A DNA stretch of 64,000 bases from Acarospora socialis (taxonomy: Eukaryota > Ascomycota > Lecanoromycetes > Acarosporales > Acarosporaceae). Shown here piece after piece: positions 23,573-35,343 of this stretch. The position numbers were made by a program, and so were the translations under genes. The stretch lies in NCBI GenBank assembly GCA_025617375.2, contig JAMYGW020000012.1, positions 682,001 through 746,000 of the forward strand. The letters are read 5' to 3'. Under the pieces are notes generated by a model. That model was not told the DNA's origin. It did not search any database and saw only the letters and a list, made by a program, of their open reading frames with translations. Every line of letters begins with the position of its first letter. Position 1 is the stretch's first letter.

Positions 23573-24890
23573 TGTGGCTAAACCTCGACGGCATCCGTTC
23601 GACACGATCTCAGTGCATAGGTGATCTAGCATAAGCTGTTTGATGGGTTACGGAATGCATCATGCTTGAGGAGCTCCGGGGTTGCATCATATTCCCTACG
23701 TGTTCTGTTTAAAGTGGTTGCACGCATCCCCTCTCTTCTTATGGGTGGAGAGGAAACCTATTCATAACTAAAGCACCCTTGGCATCTATCTCAGTGCATA
23801 GAGATACTCGGCGTTTCTTGTATCATTTATTATGGAGATGTATGTGGGGCCAACGAAGGGAACGGAATGGCATGATCTTCTTACCCTTGATGCAAAAACG
23901 ATACGATCTGATACGATCTGACGAAGCAGGAGAAAGAATACCATTCTTTGCCGAAATACCATACATATCCTTACCCTACGAAACTTCCACTGCGTCTTCG
24001 TGTGCTCCAGATGGCGACATGTCTCTAGGGATCACGCTACAACCGTGCCTGGGTACAGCTCGTTGCTGTTACGGCCACACATGGTGTTCCACTCCCTTTG
24101 TCCTCTCCAACTACAAACCGGCGCTCCAAACCCAGTCGGCATTGCCCTTCCCAGCGTTCAAACGCCCACCGCTCCCGCTCTCCCACCCTCCAATGCACCT
24201 ACCCCTCAATTCTTCTAACGTATTCTTCCCTCCATGTGTGTATATGTATGGAATCTATAACCGTCCTTCACAATGGAGAATTCGACCACAGCAGGGCAGA
24301 ACGGCAGAGTCATGTCGCTCAGACGGTGGTCGCATTCACGTGATGCACTACCTACGAGATGAGGGCGGGAGGCAAGGAGTCATGCGGATTCTATACTCGT
24401 GGCTTCGTCTCAATACGGTGACGTTGAGAAAACGTGAAAGTTGCTAGCGGAAGTCTGGTCCTTTGGGTGTCTGTGTGAGCGTTGGACGGGGGAGGAAGAG
24501 AGGAAGGTGGATTTGCGTTATGCCCAAGACGCTACACCGGATGGTCGAGGTGTCAACGGGGATTATGCACTGCTTGCTGTCCGGCTATTCGGAGCCTTCG
24601 AGTTCTGTAGGAGCACCGAGGCCCCCTCGTCTGCGGACTACGAATACGGCTACATCGACAGCTAGCTGACTTGCCATGTAGATCGAGTAACCGAATCACC
24701 AAGTGCCGCTGTTCTGCAAAAGAAACCCGGGAATCTATGCCTAGCTGCCACTCTCGTCCGAACTACCCTTGACCGGAAGGACACGGAGTCCGCCAACGCC
24801 CAATGCAAAACGCCCCTGGCTTCCTTGCACTCACACTGTACTCACACTCCGCCCCGCACACTCCTTCCCTCCCTCCCTCCCCAGACTGAC
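23573..24890. other. 3' intergenic between convergent genes
   Basis: Separates the 3' ends of the LAMMER kinase (+) and YSH1 (-). It contains a short direct repeat, GATACGATCT twice near 23899-23920, and a CACGTGATG at about 24339. Plus frames of 222 and 74 codons show no domain and are judged non-coding. Confidence 0.5.
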
Positions 24891-27800
24891 TCACCACTTC
24901 CGCCCCCAAAGCGGCGCCACCGTCTCCACCGCCCGCTCCACCACCGCCCGCACCCGATCCCGCAGCACCCCGTACTCGCACTCCACCTCCAACGTCTCCA
25001 ACCACACTCTCGCCACGTGCTTGTCGACGCGTATCTCCACCCCGGGGACCGGTATGCCGACCGCGTGCAATCGCTCCAATTCCTCCGCTTCCAGGTCCGC
25101 GAGATCGCGCGCCTCCTCGTCCGGGGTGGTGGGGGGTTCGGTCTTGATGCCGTCGGTCTCGGCGGAGGAGGCGAGTTCGGGTGAAGGTTTTGGAGGGGCG
25201 AGTGGGAGTTTAAGGTTGGGGTGGAGGAGGGGCGTGATGGTGGGGCCGAATTGCGCTTCGAGGAACATGCAGAGGCGGGCGAAGCGCTGGTCGGGAGTTA
25301 GGGCGGCGTGGGGGTTGGGGTGGGAGTGGGCGTGGGAGTGGGCGTGGGAGTGTTTGCTTGATGAACCTAACGTGAGCGTCAGCATTACGTGTCGTGTTAA
25401 GTCGAGTGGTGTTGGGTATCGTTGGCCGGTACTTACGTTTGACGGCGGCAGGGCTACTCTCGACGGTGAAGAGAACGGCCAGCACGGCGTCGGCGATGCC
25501 GTCGTTCAGCACGTTGCCTTCCCACTCGATCTCGACCTCGCCGCTGTTCTGGTAGCGCACCGTCACGCAGCCCATGACGAGGAATGCGGCGCGTTGGGGC
25601 GGTGGCGAGCGCGAGATTTCGTAGTCGGCCGGCTCGTAGTCTTGCGATTCGCCGTCGTGTCCGTTCGTCGTGGCGGAGCCGTTCGCTTGCTTACTCGTGA
25701 CGTCGAGCTCCTCGATAGCGCCGAACGTGCCCTCTAGCGCCCATTTGATCAGGTCGATGCCGGCGGCGCTCAGTGTTAGTCGCTGCTTGCACATGATGGT
25801 TGTGGTGGTGAGACCCGCGTACTCGCGTAAGTCTTCTGGTGCCATCAGCGACATTTTGAAGTCGTTCTGCACCAGCACGCCCGTGATGACTTGCGGCTCG
25901 TCCTTTTCGGGGTCGTGGGGTGGCGGGATCTGAGCGAGCTTGCCGACCACCTTGGCCGTCTTGTCGGTCTTGAACGGGATCTTGAGCTCCTCGCAGTTCG
26001 CGGGACTATAGACCTTGACTTTGTTGGACTTGTCCGTGTTGAGGGAGAGAAGCTTCGACTTCAGCCGCATCATGTTATGCTTTTCTCCATGCACTAGTAT
26101 CTTGGAGCGTGTTAGCGGCATTCACTCCGTGTGAAAAGACATATTCTTTCCTACTTACCACGACTGGGGCAGCCACTTGCTCGATGAAATCCCGATTCTC
26201 CTGCCCGTCGACGTGCGCTGCGAAACTGTACTCCTGAACACTGCACCTCCTAGGAATCGTGACCTTTTCTCCCTCGCCTGCCGGTCCCGATGGTCTCGCT
26301 TTCGGCCCAGTGCCACCGCCGCGACTGGTCATGATTGCCGGTATACTCTCCGGTTCGTTCATGATTTGCTTAGCCATCGTCCCTTCGACGCTGTACCCTG
26401 TAATGACGACCCCGTTCCTATCGTTCGGCGCCCAGCGCTCCAGCAATTCTCTACTGACTCCATTCTGCAACATGCCCGGGCTCGCCAGCATCACGCAGCC
26501 GCCGACATCATCGAAGCGTTCCAGATTCTTCAAACTGCGGATGAACTTGAAGTCCCACGGTCCGCTCTTGCCGACATCACCGGCCTGCTCGGCCTCCGCC
26601 ATACGCTCGCGGAACAGGCGCTTGATGTTGTCGTTCATGGCGCCGACGTACGTCTGGTACACAACCATACACTTCCGCGCGAGGTTGGAGGCGTAGTAGA
26701 TGGGGAACTTCTGGAAGTCCGGGTGACGGTTCCAGTACTCGTCGAGAATCAGAAGGAGCTCTTGGGCTCTACCCAGCGCGAAGACGGGCATTAGCACCCG
26801 GCCGCCACGGTTCAGGATGCCGGTAATGCTCTTCATCAGGGCGGCTTCGCGCTCAACGCGAGGGATGTGTGAGGCGATGCCGTAGGTGCTTTCGGTGATG
26901 AGGACGTCGATCTTCACGTTCGCGGGGACTTCGGCCGATATCAGGTGGCGGTCGTCTTCGCGCGAGTAGTCGCCTGTGAAGAGGATCTTGAGACCGGCGA
27001 TTTCGATCAGGAACATGGCGGCTCCGAGAACGTGGCCTGCCGGGTAGGGGGTTATACGGATGGAGGAGATGGTGTGGGTGGTGTGGTAGTCTATTGCTTC
27101 GATTTGGGAAAATGTGGAGAGGTGGTCGGTTTCGGTGTAGAGTTGTATTCGCTGCTCTGACGAGGACGATGTGTTTCTATATCTAGTGAGCTATGTGGAC
27201 ATCATGGAGAGAAATATGTCAATTACCCGACTCGCACGCTGTCTTGTATGAGCCATTTGTAGATCGCCTTGGTAGGGTGGGTCATGAACACCCGTCCCCG
27301 GAAGTTGGTCTTCGCAAGTACGTATGGTAGGGAGGACGCATGGTCCAGATGAAAGCTGCAATGGTAATCATTAGTAACAGCGTGAGGGCAGAGAGCGTGG
27401 TCGTCGAAGCACGATCTGGAGAAAATAGTGGCAAAACGTGATGTACAGAAACCATCATATTTACACTGGCTGCTACATACGAGTGATTGCTCTCACGGCA
27501 GCATGATGGACAGAGCAGGGTGCACAAAACTGTTCTATTGATTCTCATATACATGAATTCTGACAGGACCCCATCCAAAAAAGACGTAAGCTCCCATCAC
27601 GAAGCAAAGCCTAATACAGTAACGCCAGGTATACACAGTATTACCGGCAGAAACGTATATAAGGCGAAGGAGTCGACTCAGAGCTGACTTCGGCTCATCC
27701 ACCCCCAGCATTGAGTGCCAACTCCAATCTGAAAGAGAGAGTGCGCTTACTGGCTTATCAAGAGTATGTCGACAGTACTTAGGTCGAACTCATCGTAGAA

Positions 27801-28056
27801 CGGAAGAGCCGCAAGGCCATCATAGGCAGGATGTATCCCGGCGTCCAGCTGAGATAATCATGGATCAGCTTCGTTGCCAATGAGATAGGCAGCACTGAGC
27901 ACTTACCATAACAGTCTTACCCTTGTACTGGATGATGTGACACGAACGACCAACCTCATTGCCACCGCCGAGACAGAGGAACATAAGCTCGTCCGCAGGA
28001 TCGATGGGTTCTTCATTGCCCATAGACAAGGCAGAGAGCTTCCGTTTAGCGGCCAT
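24891..28056 (-). CDS. YSH1: endoribonuclease Ysh1 (CPSF73), cleavage and polyadenylation factor
   Basis: Nuclease that cuts pre-mRNA before polyadenylation. Six exons (27907-28056, 27751-27848, 27227-27355, 26159-27182, 25437-26100, 24891-25366) give 846 residues. The metallo-beta-lactamase domain has [11 protein letters not shown], the zinc motif HFHLDH (split by the second intron), [10 protein letters not shown] and [13 protein letters not shown]. The beta-CASP domain has [47 protein letters not shown] and [13 protein letters not shown]. The C-terminal domain ends [12 protein letters not shown]. Exon 6 starts with a His-rich insertion ([12 protein letters not shown]) encoded by a 12-base tandem repeat. 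Introns are 44-70 bases except the second, 395 bases. Divergent from TAF4 across 514 bases. Confidence 0.96.
25321..25352 (-). repeat. 12-base tandem repeat inside YSH1 coding a His-rich run
   Basis: About two and a half copies of a GTGGGAGTGGGC-type unit. Read on the minus strand they code alternating His-Ser-His-Ala. They lie at the 5' end of the last YSH1 exon, in a linker before the C-terminal domain, where length variation should be tolerated. Confidence 0.8.
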
Positions 28057-28570
28057 GCTGTGGGATCAGCCTGAATAAGATATGGCGGTAGGATGTTTTT
28101 TGTTCGTCACCCTTGTGGGATTGAAGATCAGTATTGCAATAGAAACCCTGAAAGTCTTTTGGCCGAGCATGTGCAGTCCCCATTAATGGCACTTATCTGG
28201 GTTTGTCAATAGGCCCAAGTCACTTCAAGTCTACTATTATCCGTGATTCACAGAGAGTATATTGAAGTTGAGCTCATGAGAGTGTTAGCGACAGGGAATG
28301 TCCTGTAGCATAGCACGTGACTTTCGCGAATCTCCCCAACTCCCTCATCATTGGGACATCATATACGCCTACCATCGGACAACGGCTATCTCCAGGCTAT
28401 GAAACTGACTGTATGAGTCCTCAACTGGCTTTTGAGAAAGGATAGAGGTGATGCGCGGTTATAGATACAACTGTACAAGTATAAGAGCGAGCGCAAGAAG
28501 CTGCCGGTTACGAATGAGGTGGAGGAGGGCTTAAGGCAGTGAACTGATTTCTCCTCTTGCGGGATTCAAC
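28057..28570. promoter_or_regulatory. shared divergent promoter of YSH1 and TAF4
   Basis: The 514 bases between two divergent essential genes must hold both core promoters. It contains a CACGTGA element at 28314, roughly midway (258 bases from the YSH1 ATG, 257 from the TAF4 ATG). No clear TATA box is seen, as is usual for housekeeping promoters. Confidence 0.6.
28314..28319 (+). promoter_or_regulatory. CACGTG E-box (GCACGTGACT)
   Basis: Perfect CACGTG located at the midpoint of the YSH1-TAF4 divergent promoter. Being palindromic, it could serve both genes. Function is inferred from motif and position. Confidence 0.45.
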
Positions 28571-30453
28571 ATGGCACAACCACAGCACCAGCAGCCGCAG
28601 CAGCAGTATTATATGCCGAGACCTTTCTCGCCTCCTCGATCTACACCTTCACCAGGCGCACATCAACCACCAAGTGGTTTTCTTCCTCCAAACAAACGAC
28701 AGCGGCTTTCACCAAACCCTCAGTCGCCATATGTATCACCCAGCCTGGCACATATCTCCTTACCAAGCTACAGGCCACCACAGAATAATATTTCACCACC
28801 TGGAGTGAACGGCGCACACAACATGACGGCACCTCAGACAGCAGCAGGGGTTATGGGGCCTCCCTCACGGCCTGTGGAGAAAGCTACGGATATGGCAGAG
28901 CTTGCGGATGTCCTTGCCTCTTCAGGCGTTGATTTGAAAGAGGAGGAAGCGGCACTGACCACTCCATACCTCAACGCCGCTCAACAGAATAACAGCTACT
29001 CATTTAACTCAAACAATGCGTCTTCCTTTAACTCTACAACGTCAAACGGCTCTAGTACTGGTACTCTGACTGCCAGCAACAATTACCATCATTTATCGGA
29101 GAACTTGCCGGGGGGGAGGGATACTTTTTACGGAGCAGGAACGTTCAATCAGCCGGCCGCACCTTACCAGGCTCCTGAGGCGTTGGCAGAAGAGCAGCGG
29201 AAACGGGCAGCCCGCCGGCTTGCCGAGAAAAGGCAGTATCACATGAACGACCCGTTCCTGTCTGGTGGATCACTCAAGCGGAAGCTCTTTGCATGCGCTG
29301 ACGCAAACCATGCTCGTCTACCAATAGATGGGGTGTACTCTCCTCAACGGAATGCACGGCAACCCATGCTCCCGGTGGAGGTCACTGCTCCTGACGGGAC
29401 CACCGTTGTGGCCACGAAGGGCCAAAGCTTCGTATACCCTGACGCACCCATGGTCGATATTTTCACTTTACTGTCCCTGGCTACCGAGGAACGGATCCGC
29501 GCTATTCTGGAAGACGCAGCTACATTGGCGCTAGGAAGGCGTATAGGGTCACACGGAGTCGTACCGTCGGAGTGGGCGGATCTGGCTGTCGGTAATGGTC
29601 CGGAGTCAGCTACAGCAAAGTATACGCCTGGGAGGAGCGGTTGGGAAAGTGCCGTCAGCCCCAAGACGAATCCTCTCAAACGTAAGAGAGCACATACCTT
29701 TCTCTCTACACAACTTCTACGCTAACAACACAAGGTTCCTACTCCACCGCTAACAAGCTTCCCACCCCCATATCCGAGTATAACAAATCCCCTCTCCCAC
29801 CAATCATCTTCCCCAACATTATCGCCCAAACCCTCCGCAACCTCTCCCAAGCCGACCGCATCGCCGAAGAAGCCCGCCTCGCCAAACGCGCCCGCCGCGC
29901 CGCGAACGGCAGCCTTTCGGGCGACGGCAGCCGCACGGGCTCGACGCCCAGCGGCACCCCCGGCACCGCCACGCCCAACGGCCTGCTAGGCGAGCGCGCC
30001 CCCGACGTCAAAGCGCCGACCAAAAAAGCCGCCAAGAAAGAAGCCGAGGCCAAAGCGACGGAGGCCCAACAGCACCAGAACACCAACGCCACCGTCGACC
30101 TGGTGCTCGGCGGCGGCGGTGGGCGGAACCTGTTCGGCAAGAAGAAGGGCTACAGCTGGCTGGACAAGAAGCCCAACGCGGGGCAGATGACTGGGTTCCT
30201 GGTTCCGTCGAAACTCAACACGGCCGTCAAGGCCGATGGCGTCGTGTCCGGCGGAGGCGGGCCCAGCGCTGTCGGCAGCGTCGCCAACGGCACGTACCTC
30301 CCTCCCGGCGGCAGGCGCATCGGCGAATGGAGGGAAGATAGAGAGCGTGGAGCGGGGGTCCAGTTGCGGGATCTGGTCAGCGTGATGGAGGCGGATGGCA
30401 AGGAGAAGAAGGTCCTCGCGAAGGTGTATTCGAAGTTGAGTTCGAAGGATTGA
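28571..30453 (+). CDS. TAF4: TFIID subunit TAF4
   Basis: TBP-associated factor 4; its histone fold pairs with TAF12 in TFIID. Exons 28571-29681 and 29735-30453 give 609 residues. The N-terminal 100 residues are Pro/Gln-rich. The histone-fold helix is at about 112-135 (DMAELADVLASSGVDLKEEE). The TAF4 C-terminal region follows: YHMNDPFLSGGSLKRKL, VDIFTLLSLATEERIRAILE, and after the intron FPNIIAQTLRNLSQADRIAEEARLAKR interrupted by Gly/Ser-rich loops. It ends WLDKKPNAGQMTGF and VLAKVYSKLSSKD. The intron has a GCTAAC branch point. Exon 2 is much richer in GC than exon 1. The C-terminal domain is the most conserved part in fungal TAF4 (established), which supports the call. Confidence 0.9.
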
Positions 30454-31034
30454 GGCCTTTCCTCGCGCGTTTGCTGCCCAGTCTTCGGAGAAATGGGACC
30501 TTTCCCCCACACCGGACAATAATGAATGCGTGTTTGCGCTTTTCTTTTTCGGGTTCGGACTGTCATGCATGCGCTGTCGGTAAAGGAAGCGGTTACATTC
30601 TGCATAGGTAGCTTGGCGTGTGGGGGCTGGGAATACTGGCGTAACGCGAAACCGCGCTTCTCGGCCGCGAAGAACAGATTGTCATTTGTATTCGTTTCTG
30701 TACGTACCTTAGGTCCTGCACTCTACGTCGATCTTTGAGCGACGCACTGGAAACCTTCCCATTGCCTTGGGTCGTGAGAGAGGATGTTATGCGTTGTTAT
30801 CTCAAGTCTTCTATAAACGACCATAATAGAGCTCGGGTCCAGGTAGACGGAGCCCCTCCCGACGTAACATCTATACGCCCAGCCTCTTCTACCCTTTCCG
30901 CTTCCCCTTCTCAAAGCGCCAGATGCTAGGCTCCGAAAGGAGTTCGCTGTATTGCTATATGCATACCTTCTAATCTATCACCACCCCAAACTACAAGCCC
31001 AAGAACCCTCCCCACGCGCCCCCCGTATCCGTTC
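30454..31034. other. intergenic between convergent genes
   Basis: 3' regions of TAF4 (+) and the aminotransferase (-). I see no gene, repeat or RNA signal in it. Confidence 0.55.
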
Positions 31035-32630
31035 CTAAGAACCTACACCATCTACCAACGTTGAATCCCTCAATCCCTCCAAGACATCCTCCACGACCCT
31101 CGCCGCCAAGTCAACAATAAGCTCCACATCGGCTTCCGTAACCGTATAAGCCGGCGCGATCAGGACGTGGTCGCCGACCTTGCCGTCCACGGTGCCGGTG
31201 CCGGGATACAGCGAGATGCCGCAGTCAGGGTGCATCCCTCTGTTATGGACGGCCATAGCGACGCCGAGTTTAGGGTCGAAGGCCTTTTTGGTCGCTTTAT
31301 CTTTCACGAACTCAATCTAGAAGGGACTCGTCAACACATGCGTAAAGAGTAGGAGGGGTTTAGTTTTGGGGAAAGGTTGAACATACACCCCAGAAAAGCC
31401 CCTTGCCCCTGATATCGCCCACGTGCGGATGATCCGCGAGTCTCTCTTTCAACAAGCGTTCCAAATAGGCGCCGCGCCTGGCCACGTTCTCCACAAGGCG
31501 CTCCTCGCCGATGATGCGCTGCACCTCCAGGCCCGCCGCGCACGCGACCGGATGGCCCTGATACGTCTGACCGTGCGCAAAGGCACCGGTGCCCTTCTCC
31601 AACGCCCGCACGACCTTCGGCCCCACCAGCACGCCTGCGACAGCCACATAGCCACCGCCCAAGCCCTTCCCGATCGTCTGCACGTCCGGCACGACCCCCT
31701 CCTGCTCCCACGCGTGCATCGTGCCGGACCGGCCCATCCCGCACATGACCTCGTCGAAGACGAGCAGCGCGCCGTAATTGTCACAGACCTTTTTCATGGC
31801 CGGAAAATAGCCGGGCACGGCTGGTACGCAGCCAAGGGCGGCCCCAACGACTGGCTCGGCAACGAACGCACAGACTGAGTCCGGGCCCACACGCTGGAAC
31901 TCGGCGTCCAGCTCCTCGGCGAGACGGGTTACGTAAGCCGAGACGGATTCGCCTCCCTTCATTCCGCGGTAGGCATTGCAGGCGGACACATGCGAGAAGT
32001 GATTGGTGGGGATAAGGATCGGCTGGAAAAGTCTGCGCCGGGCGAGGTGACCCGACATGGACAAAGCACCCAAAGTGGTGCCGTGGTAGGATTCCTTGCG
32101 AGCTATGAAACGGACGCGTTCTGGCTGAGGTGGAGAGAGTTCGAGGAAATATTGGCGGCATAGTTTGATGGCGGCTTCCATTGCTTCCGAACCTGAAACC
32201 AGCGTCAGCAGGACGAGAAGCGGGTCAAATCCCAGTAAACGCCACTGTGGGTGTTTTTGATACCTGAGCTCACGATGAAGGCTTTCGACATTCGTCCCTT
32301 AGTGGAGTCGATCAGGTGGCGGGCAAATTCTTCGCCGCTCCTGCTTCCAAAAAACAGAGAGTGACAGTAAGACACCTCGTCCATCTGAGCAGCTATGGCC
32401 CTCTTCACACGGGCGTTCCCATGGCCCAGGCACGCAACAGCTGCTCCGCCCGTTGCATCGAAGATACGCTGCCCATTGTCAAGGGTCAGGTAATTCCCCT
32501 GAGCGGACGTCACTGTACGGGGTTCCTCCTTGATGTTTCGATGTAGAAGAGCACTCGGTGATGAAACGATGCCGTCCGACTTTGGGTTGAAAACCACATT
32601 TCCATCATTGACAATGGCTTGCACAGACAT
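31035..32630 (-). CDS. class III PLP-dependent aminotransferase
   Basis: Omega-type (class III) aminotransferase, probably cytosolic or mitochondrial. Exons 32264-32630, 31387-32192 and 31035-31316 give 484 residues, usual for the class. The N-terminal FDATGGAAVACLGHGNARV is the substrate/cofactor entry region. SSG joined to SEAMEAAIKLCR is the PLP phosphate site. ESYHGTTLGALSMSG follows, then LLVFDEVMCGMGRSG (the Asp contacting the PLP ring nitrogen) and IGKGLGGGYVAVAG (the Schiff-base Lys). Exon 3 gives VHNRGMHPDCGISLYPG and a usual C-terminal helix. Substrate specificity (ornithine, GABA, beta-alanine, omega-amino acid) cannot be assigned from motifs alone. No pathway neighbours are present. 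Confidence 0.92.
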
Positions 32631-34122
32631 TGTGGTATGGAAGTCAAAAACGAATTGCTACCTGAAAGTACCAGGACCAGAATATTAAGATATTCTGTGC
32701 ATTGCATAGAGATTCAGTACATGTAAAACAGAGTGATGTGGCTTGAGCCAGTTCAACCGCAGTGATCGTGTTTGCAGCAAAATGGACGAACAGAACAACC
32801 ACGAGACGGGAAGGAAGTGGAGTGCCTGCAGATGCATGTTACACCCAGTAGCGGGATGTCAAACTCGCTTTGAAACTAAGGGTGATGTCGGTAGCCACAT
32901 CCGGTGTTGTTCGGGGCAATGACTTCAGGGAATAACAATCTAGGCCATGAAGAACCATCGCCCAAGCTCCGTTGATAGTGAACGTGAGAGAACTCAAGAA
33001 GGGCCTTCCGTACAACTTTAATTGGATAACCAGTCTCTGGATGTAACGGGAACCAGCTGTCAATGCACATGACGATATTGTAACCCTCTGTAGCCACGGC
33101 CCTTTGGCGCTGATTGACCGAAGTCCCGAATGTGACAAATAAGCGCTGCCTGAGCATGTGCACGAGAAAGAGTCTAAAAGTAGGTGTACCAGAGACTGGG
33201 GGTAACTAGAAAACTTGCGGAGGACAATCCTCCGCTAGACCCACCTTGGCAGGACGGTACCAAACGTACCGGGTAAGTAACGAAGAGGCGGAAGCACATG
33301 TGACCTTTTGCAGCCATGGTCCTGTGTGCGAAACCCCGAGCACTGCGTGCCTAAGAGTGCATTTGGCCGTGGCGTGAGCAGAGGTAAATGATGAGCTGTG
33401 GAGACCCCTCACCACGTCGCATGGCACCACACGGGAACTAAAAAGCTGCCGCTGCTATCGCTGTGGATGGCACGACACGATGAAGTGATGCTGACATTAC
33501 GGCGTATGTCGGTGAATGGGCGGAATCCTTATCCAGACCGTACTACCCGTACTAGTTTTTCGATCCACACCGGCGTTGCAGCGGTGCTCAGATCTTCCTC
33601 CAAACCCAAGTCTATTCCGAGACCGTTCCCAGCACCATGGCCGCAGCAACACCTCCATGTGTGTAGTAAGAAGCTTATAGGTAGCCTTCAATAGTCGCAA
33701 AAGGCCGAGGCCTTGAAGTGTGGTTGAAAGTTCGTACGCCTACGGGTTACCTGACGCAACCATCAGCAAAAGGCTTGAATCCGCGCATTGTAGATCTTCT
33801 TAGGATCATCTACCATGACGAGAATGAAAACCAGACTCGCCGTGTAGAGTAGATAGACAGCGTACTAGAGAGATTGTAGAGTAGTCTGCAGCTTCAGCAA
33901 CTTGTTTGCACACTTGAGGTTGCTGGTTGCTCTCTGTATGTAGACTAGCTTTGTGCAACGCAACCAACGCACTTCGGCAAGCCCCATATCACACCTATAG
34001 TGACCGATACTATAGGTCGCGAAGCTATCGTCCTGCAGCCCTCTAACTTACTGCACGCTCCTCAGCCATAGCATAATTGACTCAATCACCGAAGAGGCCT
34101 GCACAGCGCAACGATCCCAAAG
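32631..34122. other. 1.5-kb intergenic between divergent genes
   Basis: Upstream of both the aminotransferase (-) and SRP19 (+). It contains overlapping short frames on the minus strand with no domain or signal peptide. Two stretches (about 33070-33100 and 33300-33330) are weakly alike (about 21 of 30 bases), not enough to call a repeat. Confidence 0.45.
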
Positions 34123-34953
34123 ATGTACCAACACGCCCGCATAGAAGAAGTCTCCGACTCCGACTCGGACCCTTCCGACATGGACCCCTCCGACTTCGAC
34201 CCATCCAACACCCTCATTCGCCCCGCACACATTCCCCCGCCATCAAGCTCCTCCGCACAACAACTGCGTCCCCAGTTCGCCGCTCCAACATCCTCCTCCC
34301 CTGCCGACACCGAGCGCTACAAACACTACCAATGCCTCTACCCCGTCTACTTCGACGCGACCCGCACGCGTGCCGAAGGTCGACGGGTAGGCAAAGAGCT
34401 GGCGGTCGCCAATCCGCTGGCGCGCGAGATGGTCGATGCGGTGCAGGCGCTGGGTCTCAGCGTCGTCTTCGAGCCCGGCAAAACGCACCCCAAGGACTGG
34501 AGCAATCCCGGACGGGTCAGGGTCCTGGTCAAGCAGGGGGGCAGGCTGAAGAACCCGAAGGTCAAGAACAGTTCGTTCGCGCACTCACGTTTTTGGGGTT
34601 AGAGATGATGCAATGTGCTAATAGGGAGGCTAGAACATCATCTGTATACGCTCGTCTCGGCGCATCTACGCTCGCATCCGGCGACGGAGGCTTCGCCGTT
34701 GCGGCTACGGATTGCTGGGATGCCGGCTCCTGAGAAATTGACGCCGCCGGCGGTGCCGCGAGGGTGGAAGATGGGCTCGATACTGCCGTTGCATTCGCCC
34801 GCCATGAGTGGCGGGGGTGTCAGTGATAACTTCTTCAAGGAGATGATGCAGGAGATACAGGGGCAGCAAGGGATCGTCGACGGTAATGGCGGTGGTGGTG
34901 GGAGCGGTGCGGAGGTTAAGAGGAAGAAGGAGAAGAAAAAGGGCAAGGCATGA
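34123..34953 (+). CDS. SEC65: signal recognition particle subunit SRP19/Sec65
   Basis: Binds SRP RNA helices 6 and 8 so that SRP54 can join the particle that targets secretory proteins to the ER. Exons 34123-34570 and 34625-34953 give 258 residues. The N-terminus is acidic and Ser/Asp/Pro-rich. The SRP19 fold starts at about residue 66 with YKHYQCLYPVYFDATRTRAEGRRV, then VANPLAREMVDAVQALGL, FEPGKTHPKDWSNPGRVRV and KNPKVKN. It ends across the intron with HHLYTLVSAHL. The C-terminus is a Gly-rich linker and a Lys-rich tail (RKKEKKKGKA), as in fungal Sec65. A long extension beyond the SRP19 core is usual in fungi. Confidence 0.93.
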
Positions 34954-35343
34954 TCGAGGTACATCAGGAATTGAAAGGATGGTCGTGTTTCTAAAGCATT
35001 GCGTCGGAGTTCACGCTGATGTGATAGCGGATCTGCTACAAAGCTACAATCTTATAGTACTAGATAGATAGGGAGTCCTGCCCATGAATATCTTCCAGAG
35101 ATATCAAAACCATGACCATTTCCGGCGGTGAAATAGTCTACATGCCCCTGATAATATCGAAGATTACACATATATTACATCGAGCCATCATGGCTTTTCA
35201 AGTTATACCTGGAATGACCTTTTCCGAAGGTCCAAAACGTTCGGGAATCCTAAAATACCGCCATGCTGTGGATTTCGAAGACGGAACATACGAACATCCG
35301 TACACAGTCTATAGCACCGTCATTTATACCGAAACAAACACTG
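34954..35343. other. intergenic between convergent genes
   Basis: 3' regions of SRP19 (+) and the Zn2Cys6 factor (-). A 92-codon plus frame overlaps the 3' end of the transcription-factor gene and has no domain; it is judged non-coding. Confidence 0.5.

Noticed and set aside
23779-24447. 222-codon plus frame downstream of the LAMMER kinase
   Set aside because: Composition resembles translated non-coding DNA, no motif, and it lies in the 3' space between convergent genes.
32839-33430. Two short minus frames both containing a GPWLQ-V-T-like phrase
   Set aside because: Underlying DNA similarity is only about 21 of 30 bases; too weak to call a duplicated gene or repeat.
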